Positions 41,401-56,400 of a DNA stretch of 64,000 nt are shown here, in pieces (the first letter of the stretch is position 1; each line of letters begins with the position of its first letter). This DNA comes from an uncultured Christensenella sp. (GTDB lineage: Bacteria > Bacillota > Clostridia > Christensenellales > CAG-917): NCBI GenBank assembly GCA_910584155.1, contig CAJTYG010000007.1, positions 1 through 64,000 on the forward strand. The letters run 5' to 3'. Made by a program: the position numbers and the translations under genes. Under the pieces are notes generated by a model. The model did no database searches. It was not told the origin of the DNA and worked only from the letters and a program-made list of their open reading frames with translations.

Positions 41401-44400
41401 CCGTCAAGCACGGCTGGGCTATTTATGTGCAGAATTCCGCTGCGGCAAACTTCGGCGTGCGTATAGGCGCCGCTGACAAGACTTCAATGCTTGTCATAGC
41501 TATAAGCAGCGCAGAGCCGTCGGGCGGATATACCCGTCCGTCGGACGCAAGCAATACTACGACATATACTTGGAAGAGTATCACAAATACTGCGGTGGAA
41601 TTCAACAGAATTTTGCTTTTCCCGTCCGCTACGTCGATACCCAACGGACAGTATCTTGTAGTAAGAGACAGCGCAAACAATACTATAACACCCACATATA
41701 CGTACAACCGTCAGACGAGCACGACGGTGGCTACGCCAAATACCTATGCGCAGAACGTCATCATAGACGCAAATACCGCTGCAAAGGAAGTGGCGGTTGA
41801 AAAGAAGGATATAGTCACCACGTCTACGTCGATGGATAAGAGCGTTATGTACGGCAACGAAAGTCCTGCGGCAACGGCGTGGGCGACGGCAGGCTCGTCT
41901 TCAAATCAATTTGCAAATCACGTTGAGGTGCATTACTCAACTACGGGCTCATCGTGGTCGGAAACGGTGAAAGACGTCTATTTTGCAAGCGGCGCAGTGC
42001 AACCTTATAAAGTGAAGATTTTGCTTTATAACAAGGTGTCGGACAGCACAAAGCATTTGCTGGGCGTATACTGTCCGTCCGCAGCAAAGTTTACGATAAC
42101 GCAGCGTCAGCTTACCGTTACTACGACGTGGAACAACCAAAAGAATACTGCGTACACCTACAACTCAATGGCGCAGGGACTTAAAAAAATTACCATAGGC
42201 ACGCCGCTCGGCTTGCTTGCAAACGAAACGTTTGCAAATCAGTTTGACTTTACGTATACGAATACGGCTGCGTCGATTTCGCCGACGATAAACGAGGGCA
42301 GCAGTACGACGAACGGGCACACGGTGACTATCACATTGCCCGATTCGGTAGCCGCAGGCAGCTACGGCTTTAGCTTTACAAAGAAAAATCATAATTACAG
42401 TCTCACCGTGGACGGCAAGGATATTGCCGTTGCCACGACATCTCAAAGCTGGTCGTGGACGATAAATAAAAAATCTTTAAAGTCTGAAGATTTCTTAAAA
42501 GGCGACAGCCGTGTATGGTTTGGATACGGCGGCAATGCGGTTGCGGCAGGCTCATATACCTTTACTGTCGACGGCGTGGATATGTTTGCGCTGGATATGA
42601 AGGCGCTCGGCGTGTTCTTTGCAGAGGCAAATTCGCCGTATTCGTTGGTGTTTGCGGACAGTAATAATGTATATTCAAATATAAATAACTATAATTTATA
42701 TATCAGTCCCATAGATCAAAGTAATTTCGGCAAGCTTGTAAACGGCACCGATTATACGGTGAGCATAACGGGCGGTCAGCTTAGCGGCAACGCTCTCACA
42801 TTCAACTTTAACAGTACAAACGACCCCGTAGAGGTGGTGATGACGCTCACCGCTACGCCGAACGGCAACTATGTGGATAGCAGAATTGTTCGCTTCACCG
42901 TTATGAAAAGCGATTTTGGCGGAAACTACAACGACGCAAACTGGGGCAGCGAGAGCAATCCTTTCCTTATAAAGACTTCCGCTCATCTTGTGCGTTTAAG
43001 CCAAATCGTCAACGGCGGAATGGCGTGGAACAGCATTTACAACAACGCAGAGTGCGTGACGCCTACGAGCAGCAACAAGGTGGCGCACAATATCACGTCG
43101 AGGACGTATAAAAACGCCGAATTTAAGGTTACGGCAAACGTATCCGCAAAGACGGAAAACGGCTTTACTATCGTAGGAACAAGCTTTGACAATCCTTTCT
43201 CGGGAAGCTTCGAGGGAACGGACGAAACTATCGTTATAAACCTCGCAATCAGCGGTACGGGCGATTATACGGGCTTATTCGGATATACGTTTGAGGCAAG
43301 AATAAAGAATATCACTGTCGAGGGCAGCGTCACGGGCGTAGATTTTGTCGGCGGTATCGTGGGCAGAGCGGACGGCACTCAATTTGAGGGCAAGATTGAA
43401 AACAGAGCTTCAATCACAGGCAGAAACTTTGTCGGAGGCATAGGCGGACGTGTTTCGTCGGCATTGACGGGTGCCGTCAACAAGGGCGCAGTCAGCGGCA
43501 CGAGAGCGGTCGGCGGCATTGTAGGACACTTGAGCGGCGAGGCTTCGCTGACGTCCTCTCAGAATACAGGCTCGGTATCCTTCAGATCGGATACAAGCAC
43601 TTATGACGACGAGCTGTTTTTGAAAAACGGCGTACATTTTAACGCTATCGGCGGACTTGTCGGCTTTATCAACTCAAACGGCGTGCATATTTCAAGCTGT
43701 ACCAACACGGGCGAGACTTCAACCGTAACCGCAAACGGTGCAAGAGGTGTAGGCGGCATAGTCGGCGTTGTTTATGTTGAAAATGGCGGCGCATATATAG
43801 GCTACGACAACTCGTCTAAAACAACTACGTCTATCTTAAACGAGATGAACGTCACGGGCTTGAGCTATGTCGGCGGTATTGTCGGCTACGGCTACAACGT
43901 GACCATAGGTAGCGACAGCGTTGTCAACGGAAACGTGACGGGCGCAGGCACCGCATCGCAATACGTCGGCGGCATTGCGGGCAAGTGGATAGTGACAAAT
44001 GCGGAGCAGATGCCCGGTCAGCGCACAGTTCGAAGCGCAATAAGGATAGACGGCTATTCGTACGTCGGCGGACTTATCGGCTGGCTTGACGCAAGCAATG
44101 CAGCGGGGCTTACGCTCACCCCGTTTATTTCAAACAACAGCAGCTCCAACAACATCACAGTGTCGGGACAGTCGTATGTCGGCGCACTTTACGGCGGCTT
44201 TGAGGGATACGGCTACAGGCGTTCGTCCCTCACGGTGTCAAAGGACGATACAAAGCTGCTCATAAACCCGGGCAACTTTGCGACGGGCTCGGGCAACCCG
44301 TACATACGTGTCAATATGACCATAAAGAGTGGCGGTCAGGTAGTGGGCGGTCTGATAGGCTATGCGAGCGGCGTGGGAATTCTCTTCCTTGACGATTATG

Positions 44401-47400
44401 TAGGCTCGGCGCACACTCCCTTTACGTTTAACGGCACGGCGAGCTTCTTTGGCAGCATAGTCGGCGTGCTCGGCGAAAACGCAACTATCGAGAGCGCAAA
44501 GCAGCTCGATAACGGCGTTGAGGTCGGCTTGGAAACGCACTCTGTGCGCTACCGCAACGGCAGCGGCGACGTAGAACTCAACGTAAACGGCGATTTTGTG
44601 GGCTCCATTGCGGGCTACGTCGCCTCGTCGGCAGGCGTGTATATCTCGTCTGATACCACGCTGATGGGCAACCATATTCAATTTTTCAATGAAAACATCA
44701 TAAGCGCAAAATCTTATGTAGGCGGTCTGTTTGGCGCATTCGGCAAGATAAATACGTTTGCAAGCTCGGATATTTCCTTGCAAAATCTTGTCAGATACGG
44801 CAGATACGGTCTTACCGCAAACGGTCCTAATAAGACCTTGCGTTATGCACCCTCGGACGACGGGGGCTTGGGCAAGCTGTTCAATCTGCAGGCGATAGAG
44901 GGCTCGGGCAGCTACGTGGGCGGCATTGTCGGATACGTCGGCGACGGCGCTCTGTTGGCTTTCAAAAACGAAACCGTGTCTGCGGCGAGCATTACGCTTA
45001 AGGACGCAAGCACCTATCTTAGCGTATACAACGGGGCGGGTATCGATCCGACATCGGGCAGTACCGCCACTATATACGGCGCAGGCTACGTGGGCGGCAT
45101 TGCGGGCTATGTGTCGGCTATGTCGCACGAGCTTAACCACGTAGTGAACCGTATGAACGTGCTTGGCAGCAGCAACGGCTCGACGGAAAACGGCGACTAT
45201 GTAGGCGGCATATTCGGCTATATGGGCGGCGGCTCGGTCATAAACTGCATTGCATACAGCGGTCTTAATCTGGAATCCGCAACAAGCGACGCCTTCAGAG
45301 GCAAGGACTACGTAGGCGGAATCACAGGTATGCTTGCAGGCGGCACTATCAGCGGCAGCGTAACAAGAGGCTTCAATGTCAATAAGACGTCGGCGACTAA
45401 GGGCGGCATTGCCGGCTCAATCAACGCAGGCTCTAATATCTTCAGCAGTTGGACTATTTACGTAAAGGACTTTTCAACGCTGTCCTCCGACGAGCAGAGC
45501 AGAAAATATGCAAGCGTAAGCGCAAATACAAACGGAAATTATGTGCTCATTGACACCGTTGCGATATCTACGCTCACGCCTTACTTCGAGGAACTTGCAA
45601 GGTCTGTAGGTCTGTTTGACGGCGCTATAGGCGCAGTGAAGGCAAGCGACGAAACGTACAATCCGATAAAGTCGGGCTTCCTGTCCATAAGCGCATTTAT
45701 ACCGAAATCAAGCTATAATCCGTCGTCATCCGTAAGCACAAACATCAAAAAGGATAGACAGCTTGTGTTTTACAACGTGAGCGGTTTAGACAAGAGCACA
45801 AACAACGAGTTCGATCAGATGGGCGACAATATCAACTATTCGAGCGCAATAAATTGGGACTCACTTACAGGCGCAAACGATAAGGTGTATTTCCGCTTCG
45901 ATATGGCGGCGACGCAAAGCTTCTCTATCTGCGTGATAGACATAGAATTTAACAGTATCCAAAAATACAGCGGCAACAACACCGCAGAGGCAAAGGCGGC
46001 TATCAAAAAGGCATATCGCAGACCTGCATCCAACGACGCAAGATACGATATGGACATTTTGTCTGCACCTGCTTACGACAACCTCGGCAACACGTGGGTG
46101 ACGGGCGTTGCAACCTATGAGGGCTACGGAGTGGATCCGCTCAATCCCGATCGCAAGACGAGAGAGATAGTCGTTTTGGGTACGCTCTGCACAAAGTTTG
46201 AGTTGGGCTCTTCAGAGGCAATGGCTATCGTCATATCCACAAGGGGGGAGTGGAACGATTTCGCACGCAAGGTGAGGGGTGAGCTGCAACCCGGCGAGGT
46301 ACCTGTAAACGGCTATGCAAATCAGTTTATCAAGCTCGACCTTAAGGAAGGTGAAGATATCACCGTAACCGCTTCAAATCTGGCAGGCATACGCAATACG
46401 AGCAGCGCAACAAACGTGTTTAAGGGCACGTTTGACGGCAACGGCTTCAGTATAAAGATTTCGGTTTCAAGCTCGGACGCTTCGGCGCTTTCGGGTATGA
46501 GCGTGTTCCCCGGAGCTGCGGGAGCTACGTTTAAAAACCTCACGATAGATGGCAATATCACCGCAACGGGCGACGCATTCAATTCGACTACGGCAGAAAA
46601 TATTGCGAGCTTTGTCGGCAAACCTCTTGGCAATCTTACGTTTGAAAATTGCACGAACCTTGCAAATATAACCGCAAACCGTACCGCAGGCGGCATAGTG
46701 GGCTTTACAAACGGCCATTCAATAACTCTTATCGGTTGCGTAAATGGCAGACGTGGGCAAAACCTCGGCAGGATAGAGTGTAACGATCTGGATATAGCCG
46801 ATTATGCTGAATATGCGTACGGCACGGGTGGCATAATAGGCTTTTCAAGCAATGCTATCACTATCGAGAGCTGTAAAAACGAGGGCAATATAACGGGCGG
46901 CTACAACGTTGGCGGCATAGTAGGCAAAACAAGTAGCACGACCGCAATTTATAACTGTGCAAACAACGGCGAAATATTTGCTGACGCACACTGGTCAAGC
47001 GAGTCGGAATATGCAAACAGCAAGGGTGAGGGCACTTTCAGAAAGGTTTACGTCGGCGGCATCATCGGTCAGGTGGGTGAAAGCGGCTCGCTTAAAATGT
47101 ATGCTTCATACAACAGCGGCAGAATAGTCGGCTACGGCTCTATCGTGGGTGGACTTGCAGGTAGCGTCGGTAGCTTGATACTTGCAGATTCCGGTAACAA
47201 GAAAGATACTGGTAAGGCAGGTGCCCAATCGGTCATAGCGTACTGCTACAACAGCGGTGACGTTTTTTCTGCGGGTGAAAACAGTAGTTATAATCACCGC
47301 TCGGTCGGCGCAGGTATCGGCGAAATCGTGGGTGTTGCACGTGAGCAATTAAGCGGCTCGCTTGTCGGCGGTATTGTAGGTTTTATCGCATGGGGCGACA

Positions 47401-50400
47401 TAAATTATTGCTACAATACAGGAAAAATAACTACTTTCAGACTTATAGGTTATGCCGCTTCCTGGCAGGCACGTATCGGCGGCATTGCAGGACAGGTTCA
47501 GCCAAGCGGAACTGGATATACAGTTAGCTTCAACAACTGCTATAATTTAGGTATTGTGCATGTTGTGGCACGTACAGAGAACGTGGTCGGCATGGAAGAT
47601 ACATATCTTGGTTTCAGCACAAAGATAAACTGGGGCGGTGCTATTTTGGGTTATCTTGATACAAACGAGCTCGAAGACCGCCTTAGCTATACATCTTGTT
47701 ATACGGTAGCAAATTATTTCCATGTGCAGTATCTCAACAAAGACGGTGTTGAGCAAAGCTCCAAATACGGCAAGTGGACTTCGGGTAGAATGACTGCTTC
47801 CGACGAGGTAACCCGTTACATTCCCGGCGTTTCTACACTGAACGGAGTTGATTTGACAGTTGCAAACTTTACGGCTTATGTGGCGAGCAACGGCAATCTT
47901 ACGATAGACAGACCTATAGGCGGATATAGCAATGCGGCAAGTAACAATCAAGCTGCATCGCTCATCACGGGCTCGGGGCAGTCGGTGGCGACCTTCAACG
48001 GCAAGACAAACGTATACAACAACGATGCGTTCAACAACGGCACCGCATACGGATATATCTATCCGTACGGCTGTCTGCCGCAGCTTGCTGTGTTTGCGCT
48101 CGATACAAAAGAGGGCTTGTCAATGCTGTCTATTTCCTACGGTAAGGACGACTACGACAATTACGTGGGCAATCAGGCAGGCAGCAAGGAAAGCCCGTAT
48201 GTCGTCAAGGACGGCGTAGGCTTGCTTGCTATGTCCGCACTCAACGGCGCAAGAAGTACAAACGGCGGCGGCACTGCTTATTATGACTTTGCAGGCAAGT
48301 ATATCGAGTTTGCCGACGGCACCAACAACATAGAGAGCATGAAGGCAAGCTATGTCAATATGAATATGTCGACGGCTGACAATGCTCTAAAGAGCGGCAC
48401 ATCAGACGGCAGCTACGGGCAGTCGGGCAAAAACTACTTCCTGTGGCAGCTCGGTGCGGCAAGCGGAAAGACTACTGTCAGCTACGGTTCATCGCCTACG
48501 TCGGCAGAAACGCTTCGCAGCAACTGGTACGGCAAAAACAACTACTTTAACGGCACTACTACGATGACGGGCGGCTCATATGCAAGCAACGTCAACCTGT
48601 ATCCCATAGGCGACGGCACAACTCCGTTTGCGGGTAATATAAGCGGCTTGCAGGGCGAGACGGGCAACACGGTCGTCACAAATCTTAAGATATCCTTGCG
48701 TGACGGAGCAAATACCTATGCGGGTATGTTCGGTGCAATATACGACGCTACGGTCGCAAACGTCACGGTTTGCGGAAGCGTAAACGGATATACTACGTCA
48801 AACAGCTCAAATTACAGTGTGTTTGCGGGCGGTATAGCGGGCTATGCGGGCGGCAACAGTGTGCTCAGAGATTGTCAGGCGGGTATGTATGGCGCAACCA
48901 ACGCTATGAGCGTTTCGGCATATTCTACATCGACAAGCGTTGCCGCAGGTACGGTTTCAAAGGTGTATGCAGGCGCAATAGTAGGTGCGGCAGGTCCGTC
49001 GATGCCGAGCAGGCTTTCTGCGGAATTCAAGACGCTTGAAATAGTGGGTAGCCGAGCGGCAAACGCTGCGGTGAACTCGATAAGCAACAACATCGGCGGC
49101 ATTGTTGGATATGTAGGCAATCCGTGGAAGAGTGCAAGCGCTTCGACAGGCAGAGGCAATGTCGTAAAAATATCAAACGTTTATGTGCACAATACAAATA
49201 TTATGGCACTTGACGGAGTTAATGCCGAAGCTGTAGGTACGGATATCGGCGGCGTTTTGGGTACAAACGACGGCGATACAAATCTTACAATAGACGGCGC
49301 ATATATAGGTAAGCTGCACCCCAACGATACGGGCAGCGCCTCGGGCACAACAAATATCTACGGCGAAAAGGCTATCGGCGGCGTCATTGGCACCGCAAAC
49401 GGCAACACCGCAATAGGAAATGTCGAAGTAACAAAATATGCTTATATCAGACGTAGAGCTTACAACAGCGTGACAAATGCCGAGGGCTTATACCGCACAG
49501 CAATGGGCGGCGTAGTCGGCAGGGCAATGTCAAACACGACAAACAGCTTGCAAAATTCAATAGTATTTGCCGGCAATATCGAGGTAAAGGTTGCAAACGC
49601 AAGCCCGTCCGACAGCAATCCTACCGCAAACATCGGCGGAATAATAGGCGCAATGGGCAGCGGCACACGCTTCCTCAGCGGCTGCGTGGTGGACGTGACG
49701 GGCACTATTGAAAGTAATCTTACTCAGGCACAGTTTATCCGCAATATCGGCGGCGTTGCGGGCGCAACAATTGACGGTGCATTTGACGGCACGTTTAACG
49801 TAAGCCCGACGGTAAATGCGCAATATGCCACAAACGTAGGCGGCTTTATAGGGCGTAACTTCGGCGTTGCAAACATACTTGCAAGCACAAACGGCACAAA
49901 TGTAACTATAGACGCAAACATCACCGGTCTGTCGCAGATAGGCGGACTTGTAGGAATGAACGGCTACCGCTATGCCGACGGCACTGTGGCGGGCAGATTG
50001 CAGATAGGCGCAGATACCTATCTCGGCGTCAGATATGACGGAGCCGTCAAAATAGAAATAACCGCAAACATCACCGCAAGCGGCAACGATGCAGGCGGTC
50101 TTATCGGCGCAAATATTGCAAGCGGCACTGATAACGGGCTTGTCATCAGAAAGGGCACTATCAAAAACCTCGGCACTGTTACGGGAATAGATAACGTCGG
50201 CGGTCTTATCGGCAACAACGAGGGCAACATAACTATGGGCGGAAGCACTGTTGAGGGTGCCAAGCTTGATATACAAAACGCAGGCAGCGTCGTCGGCGAA
50301 AACAATATCGGCGGAGTCATAGGCTATCTGCAAAGAGGCTCTATTGCAGGTCGCTTTGGAAATACCGGAAGCGTCACGGGCAAAATGTTTGTTGGCGGCT

Positions 50401-53400
50401 CTATCGGGCGTGTGGATAATGATGCTGTTTTGATGTCAACGGCAAATGCCGATACATATTTCTACAACGGCAACGAATATGTTGCAGAAGTTACAGGCGA
50501 GGCAGTTACGGTTGCCGAAACCACAAACGGCAAGGTGACGGGCGAAAGATACGTCGGCGGCTCTATAGGCGGCATATTCGGCGCAGTGCGTGGCAGCAAT
50601 GAGCATAACGTGCGCTTTATCAACGCAGGTACAGTCAACGCCGTCGACTTTATGGGCGGCAATATAGGCTTGCTTGCAGGCAGCTTTGACTATGCGCAGT
50701 TTACAAACAGCGGTCAGATAAATGCAAGCGGCTCGAATGCGATAGGCGGCTCGGTCGGCTTTGTGGGAATTTTGAGGTCGGATATCGCTGCAAATGTCTA
50801 TCAACATCAGGATATATCCATACTCAACACTCACTTTGAGTTTGTCGGCGACAACAATATGTCCGTAAGCGGCGCAGCCGTGCAGGATACAGAGTTTGAG
50901 TGGGGCGGCGTCGGCGGCGCAATAGGCGTCATAGGCGGCGATAACAACGCATTTGTCAATGATAAAGACAGCACTAAGTGGCAGAAAGTCACGCTGTATA
51001 CCGCAAGCGGCATAAGCGCACCGCATATCTACAACGTCGGCGGCGCTATAGGTCTTATCAAGGCAAACTATATCAATATTAGCAATATGCTTGCTTTCTA
51101 CACGTCTATAGAGGGCAGTAAAAACGTCGGCGGCATTGTGGGCGCTGCGACGGGAAACAATATAACCATAAAGGACTCCTTCAACATCGAGGGTACGGTC
51201 ATAGGCAATACGTCAGGCGGCATAGTGGGCTATGCTGTCGAAGGACAGACGCTTGCAGATACATCCTATTGGGTTAAGGGCTATGTAAACGCCGAGCTTA
51301 TGGCGCTTGACCTCACAGAGGTTGTTGAAACTCTCGGTATGTACATTGCGGTGTCGGACGAGCAGCGTAACAACGTCTTCACTAAGGAACTGACAGACGC
51401 ATACGAAAGCCCGTCAAAGTACGATCCCAAAAATGCGGCTTCGATGACCTCAAACGACGATTGGGCGGGATATATCAGCACCTTCCATGCTAAAGGCAAG
51501 GAAGTCACAGAGCATAACGGGGTTTGGGCGTATGCTACGGGCAATACGGATGGCTATACGACGGGCAAGGCGCATACCGGTTGGTATTATGTATACGCCA
51601 ACGACCGCTCCGGTCTCGATACTACGCACGTCAGCGCAAGCGACAACGAAAAGCCGAGCATACTTCCTGCAGGCGAGCGTGACGCAGAGCTGCTGTACTG
51701 GAAGCGCATTGCAAACGCATACACCGCAGAGGAGCGCAATACTATTGCAAACGATACGCTGACTTCGCCTATCGTCGGTCAGATAAACGGCGACACGGTT
51801 ACAGGCGGCGGCGAACTTACGCAGGGCTATATCTATGCGGCGGCGAGAGAAAGTCAGTTGAGCGGCTATTATCTGTATATGGACGCCACGGGCTTAAAGC
51901 CCGAAATCTATTACGGCGAGCCCACCACTTGGAACGATAAAGAGCACAATATCCGTCCGTTCTATCTCACAGCAAAGACTTCGCTTGCAAATGCTACCGA
52001 CCAAAATGCACAAAACGTGGCTATCTACTACCGCTCGGTCGGTATAGGCGGCACGTTGACATACAACGGCTACAAGCGTTACGTCCCGATAACGGACGAG
52101 ATAGGCAACAGCAACAAAGACACTATCACATACGTATCCTCAACAGATGATCTTGTCGACAGCGAAGAGAAGGTCGGACGGTATGTGTATACAATGGATA
52201 AGGTCATCTACAACAGTCGTGTGCTGGATTTGAGCAAAGAAGCGATCGTAGAGGCGGGCACTTATCTCACAAAGGTAACTATCTACTTCTACGACTCGCT
52301 CGGCAAGATAGGCAAGATAGGCGGCATAGGACTCGCCGACAAATATGATACCTACGGCGAGCTGCGCATAGAGGAACTGCCTCTTTACACCGACCTTCAA
52401 TTTGACACAAGCAGCGGCAATACTTATAACGGCGACAACACTAAGGGCTCTATCAAATTTACGGTGGACGGCATTGCTCCGCTCGACGACGGCGTAAATG
52501 TGCTCAACAATAAAACACGCTCGGTCAAGTTTAAGATAAGCGGCGAAAAGACGACAAATATCATCGACGGCACTCTCGACCTCGGCAAGATTATGGCTGA
52601 AATGTCAACGAAAAATAGAACTAATTTGACATTTACTGCAGCGCAAATGACTGACTCGAGAAATCTTATGTCCTTTGCAAGCGATAAAATTTATCTGTCA
52701 AGCGTCACGCTGTCAAATACAAGCGATACGGACAGATTGAGCGCTTGGAACAGATATTGCAGTTGTATTATCGACAAAGATTTTGATGAAAGCAAAAATG
52801 GCGATGACCCGAAACCGACATATAAGTTATTGGTTGTGTTTGATTTTGTGCAGACTGTAGAGGATACATTCAAAGTTGAGCTAATCAAGACCGATACAGG
52901 CAAAAACTATAAGGCAGACGTTGAATCCAAGCCATTTAAGATTGAGCCGAGAAGACTGAGATTTACATTGAACACGACCGGAAATAATGCGAGCATGGGC
53001 GGCTTTAACAATGCCGAACATAGGACGGTATATTATTTCGGTAAAAATAATGGCAATGAAGGTTGGGTAGAAAAAGACAAGGCAAATGCAACGACGCTCA
53101 TTCAAGGACTTGAGCCATATATACTGTATACGGGTTCGGGTCAGAGCAACGCAGGCAAGACGGAAAAAATAGAGTGGAAGCCTTTTGGAGGAGGCATAAA
53201 TAATCAGAATAGTTATTTCGCAGCGGAATGGCAACAGAACGCTATACAGTTCATACTGTCAAAAATGATACACGAAGGCGATTACACCATAGGCTTTGGC
53301 AAGACGCCTGTTGACGGCAAGTTGTTCACCGATGACGGAAACTATTATTTCTTAGTTGAGGACTTAGAAAAATCGCTATATCAAATTACGCCTACCGAGC

Positions 53401-56400
53401 TGCTGTTGTCATGGTCTTCGGACAATACCGCAACCTATGACGCACAGTATCACTATCTTGTGGCAAGCTTCAGTCCTCTCGATCCGTCAAACAATCAGCC
53501 GCAGCCGTTCGGCTCTGCGGCAGCGCTTGCGGACGAGATGAGGACGCTGTTCCCCGACGGCAATGCCGAAGCGGTGGTCGAGCAGGTGTCCGACAGTCTT
53601 GTGAGAGTAAAATTCAGAGTCGGTCCAAACTCCGGCAAGCATACGGTCACACTGCCCGACGAGAGCAACGCTCACACCGACAACTGTAAGATAACAAACG
53701 TAAAAGCGGGCGAATATACCATAAACAAGCTCGATATAACCGTGGGCTTGTCGGGCAACGACGAGTATGTTTACAACGGCGGATATCACCGTGCAAGCGG
53801 CATAGCGCCGTCGTGTACGGTCAATCCCGCCGCAAAGCCGACCATAGCGTCATACAACCAAAATACGGGCGAGTATATTTTGCAGATGTTCGGCACGAAT
53901 ATAGAAAACGACGCCGCAGACAATCAGATCAAATTTGCACTGTCCTACGACGGCGGCGTTGCGGCAGTCAATGTGGGTAGCTATACTGCCGTTATTTCAG
54001 AAAACACCATACGTCCCGTGTCCGCAAACGCAAACTTCAACGTTACGGCAAACGGACAGGGCTCGCTGACTATCATCGCAGCGGAAATCACCCTGCAGTG
54101 GAACAGCACGAGGACGTTCACCTACAACAAGCAGGCGCAGGGCAGAGGCTTGTCGGGCAACCTTACAAAGAAAGGCGACGGACTTACTGCGGGCACTGTG
54201 GGATACAATCCGCAGGTGAGCACAAGCGCAAGTCTGAGGCTTACAAACGCATTCAATAACAGCGCAGAAACGCTCACTATACCTGTTGGCGGCACCCGCT
54301 CGGCGGTAAACGCAGGCAGCTACACCGCAAGCGTAGACTTAAGCAAGATAACCATAAGCGGCAAAAACGGCGCAGGCGACGCAAAGCTTACAAACTACAT
54401 TATCACCTTTGCAAATGCCGCAAACGGCGATTATACCATCAACAAGCGCACGCTCGATATCTCGAGCATAAGCAATGCCGTGACTACAAAGACCTACGAT
54501 GCGACTGTCGCTGTCAAAGAAAATACAAGCAACAAGGTCGGCGATGCGGTGTTCAGAGACAGCTCTGTCATTCCGTCAAGCACAAACGTAAGGGTGACGG
54601 GCGTGTATGACAGCGCAAGCGTAGGCACAAACAAGCGTATCACCTATACTGTCACGGTGTTGGACAACAACTATCAGTTTAGCAACGGTACAAATACGAA
54701 GACCTTTACAAAGGACGGCTGCGTGATTGAGCCCCGTCAACTGACGATACGCCTCGATATCCTGCGTAACGGATATGCGACGAGAACATATGACGGAACC
54801 ACATGGTACGGCGGCTCGTCGGGTGCTTCGAGCACGGCTGGAATGACGAGCGCACAGAGCGCAACACACCGTTCGGGCGAGGGCTTCACTGTATACGGCG
54901 TCGCCGAGGCGGAAAATAACAACGGCGCAGTCATTGTCAAGGCAAATTATCTGGAAGCCGACGCAAACAGAAGCGACTATGACGCATACGTAAACAACGT
55001 TGTCGGAAGCGGCGCAAGCATGGCTATCGGCAATGCCGCATACGGCGAGGAAGGCTACTTCTATAAAAACATAGTCTTTACCCTGAGCGGCGATTCGGCG
55101 GCAAACTATAAGTTTGTGGTGAATATATCAGGCATAGGCGACAACATCTGCGACGGCGACGCAGCGGGTACGGCTACTAATCCGCTTACGCTCAGCGCAG
55201 CGTCAAAAGTTGTGATAGAAATTACGCCTTACATCGTGCGAGCAAAGTATGAAAACACTGCCCAAAGCTATGCTACACCCGACAACACCTACAACGAGGA
55301 TTGGGTGGACGTAACGGGAAGCGCATCGGGCGTGGGCGGTCAGATATTGCCCGTGAGCGTGGTCAACAACTGGAAGTATCAAAACAACAATCCTGCGACC
55401 GCAATGCCTGCGACGTTCAAGTCGCATACGGTCATAAGGGGCGCATTAAACAGCAAGGTGCTTTCGGCAAGACTGTCAAATACGGCGGACGGCGCACAGG
55501 TCAACTACCGCCTGAGCAATCAACCCATACTTACAATAGGCTACTTTGTCGAAAAGGACGAGTTTGAGGTAGGCTCGCTTGCAAGCCTTATGATCGCAAC
55601 ATACTACTTTAAGGTGAGCAGAGGCGAGTATGACGACAGCGAGTTTGGCGAAATCATTTCGCAGGCGGTGTGGGAGCTTGTCGTTTCGGCAAGCGACTAC
55701 GCAAGCGGCAATACGGACAAACTGCCGAGTGGCATTATCGATAAAGACGGCAACGAAATTACGAGTTGGGACGACTACTTTGCATGGCTCACAACGGACG
55801 CAGGTGGCAACATAAACGTGTTCCTAAACGAATACGAGGGCGAAAACAGCGGCTGGGGCTACTACCGTGCGGAAGAGGGAAGCACGTCACGCAAGTACGA
55901 CAGATTTAAGCAGATAGCAAACATTTCGGGCGTATTCACTGCGCAGGACCTTGCCATTCTCAACGGAATGTTCAACAAGGTCACAATGGATGCGGACGGC
56001 AATATCGTGCCCGATAAGAGCTACACTTGGGGCGTGGGTGGTGACTTCCTCACCAACTTCGTCAAGGCGAGCGAGGGCAACGTCGTGACCGCTATCGGCG
56101 CAGTGTTCAATGGCGTTTTCGACGGCGTATATGACGGCAACGGCTACACCATAGACGGCGTGAATATAGTGGGCATAGCGTCGGGCTCGGATAACTCGTT
56201 CGGTATGTTCGAGCGCATAGGCGCACGTAACGGCGGAGCCTCGGGCGTTGTGCAAAACGTACATCTGCGCAACTTCAGCGTTAACGTGTACGGCGAAGCG
56301 ACGCAGGTGTTTGTAGGCTCGCTTGCAGGCGTAAGCGAACAGACGGAAGCGTTTGAAAACATCAGCGCACACGCAAATATCACCGTAAATACCATAGGCG

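Noticed and set aside
44238..45140. 300-codon open frame on the minus strand inside the giant gene
   Set aside because: It is antisense to GLUG repeats whose GGC/GCC-rich codons suppress stops on the other strand. No ribosome site and an implausible Ala/Arg/Val-rich composition.
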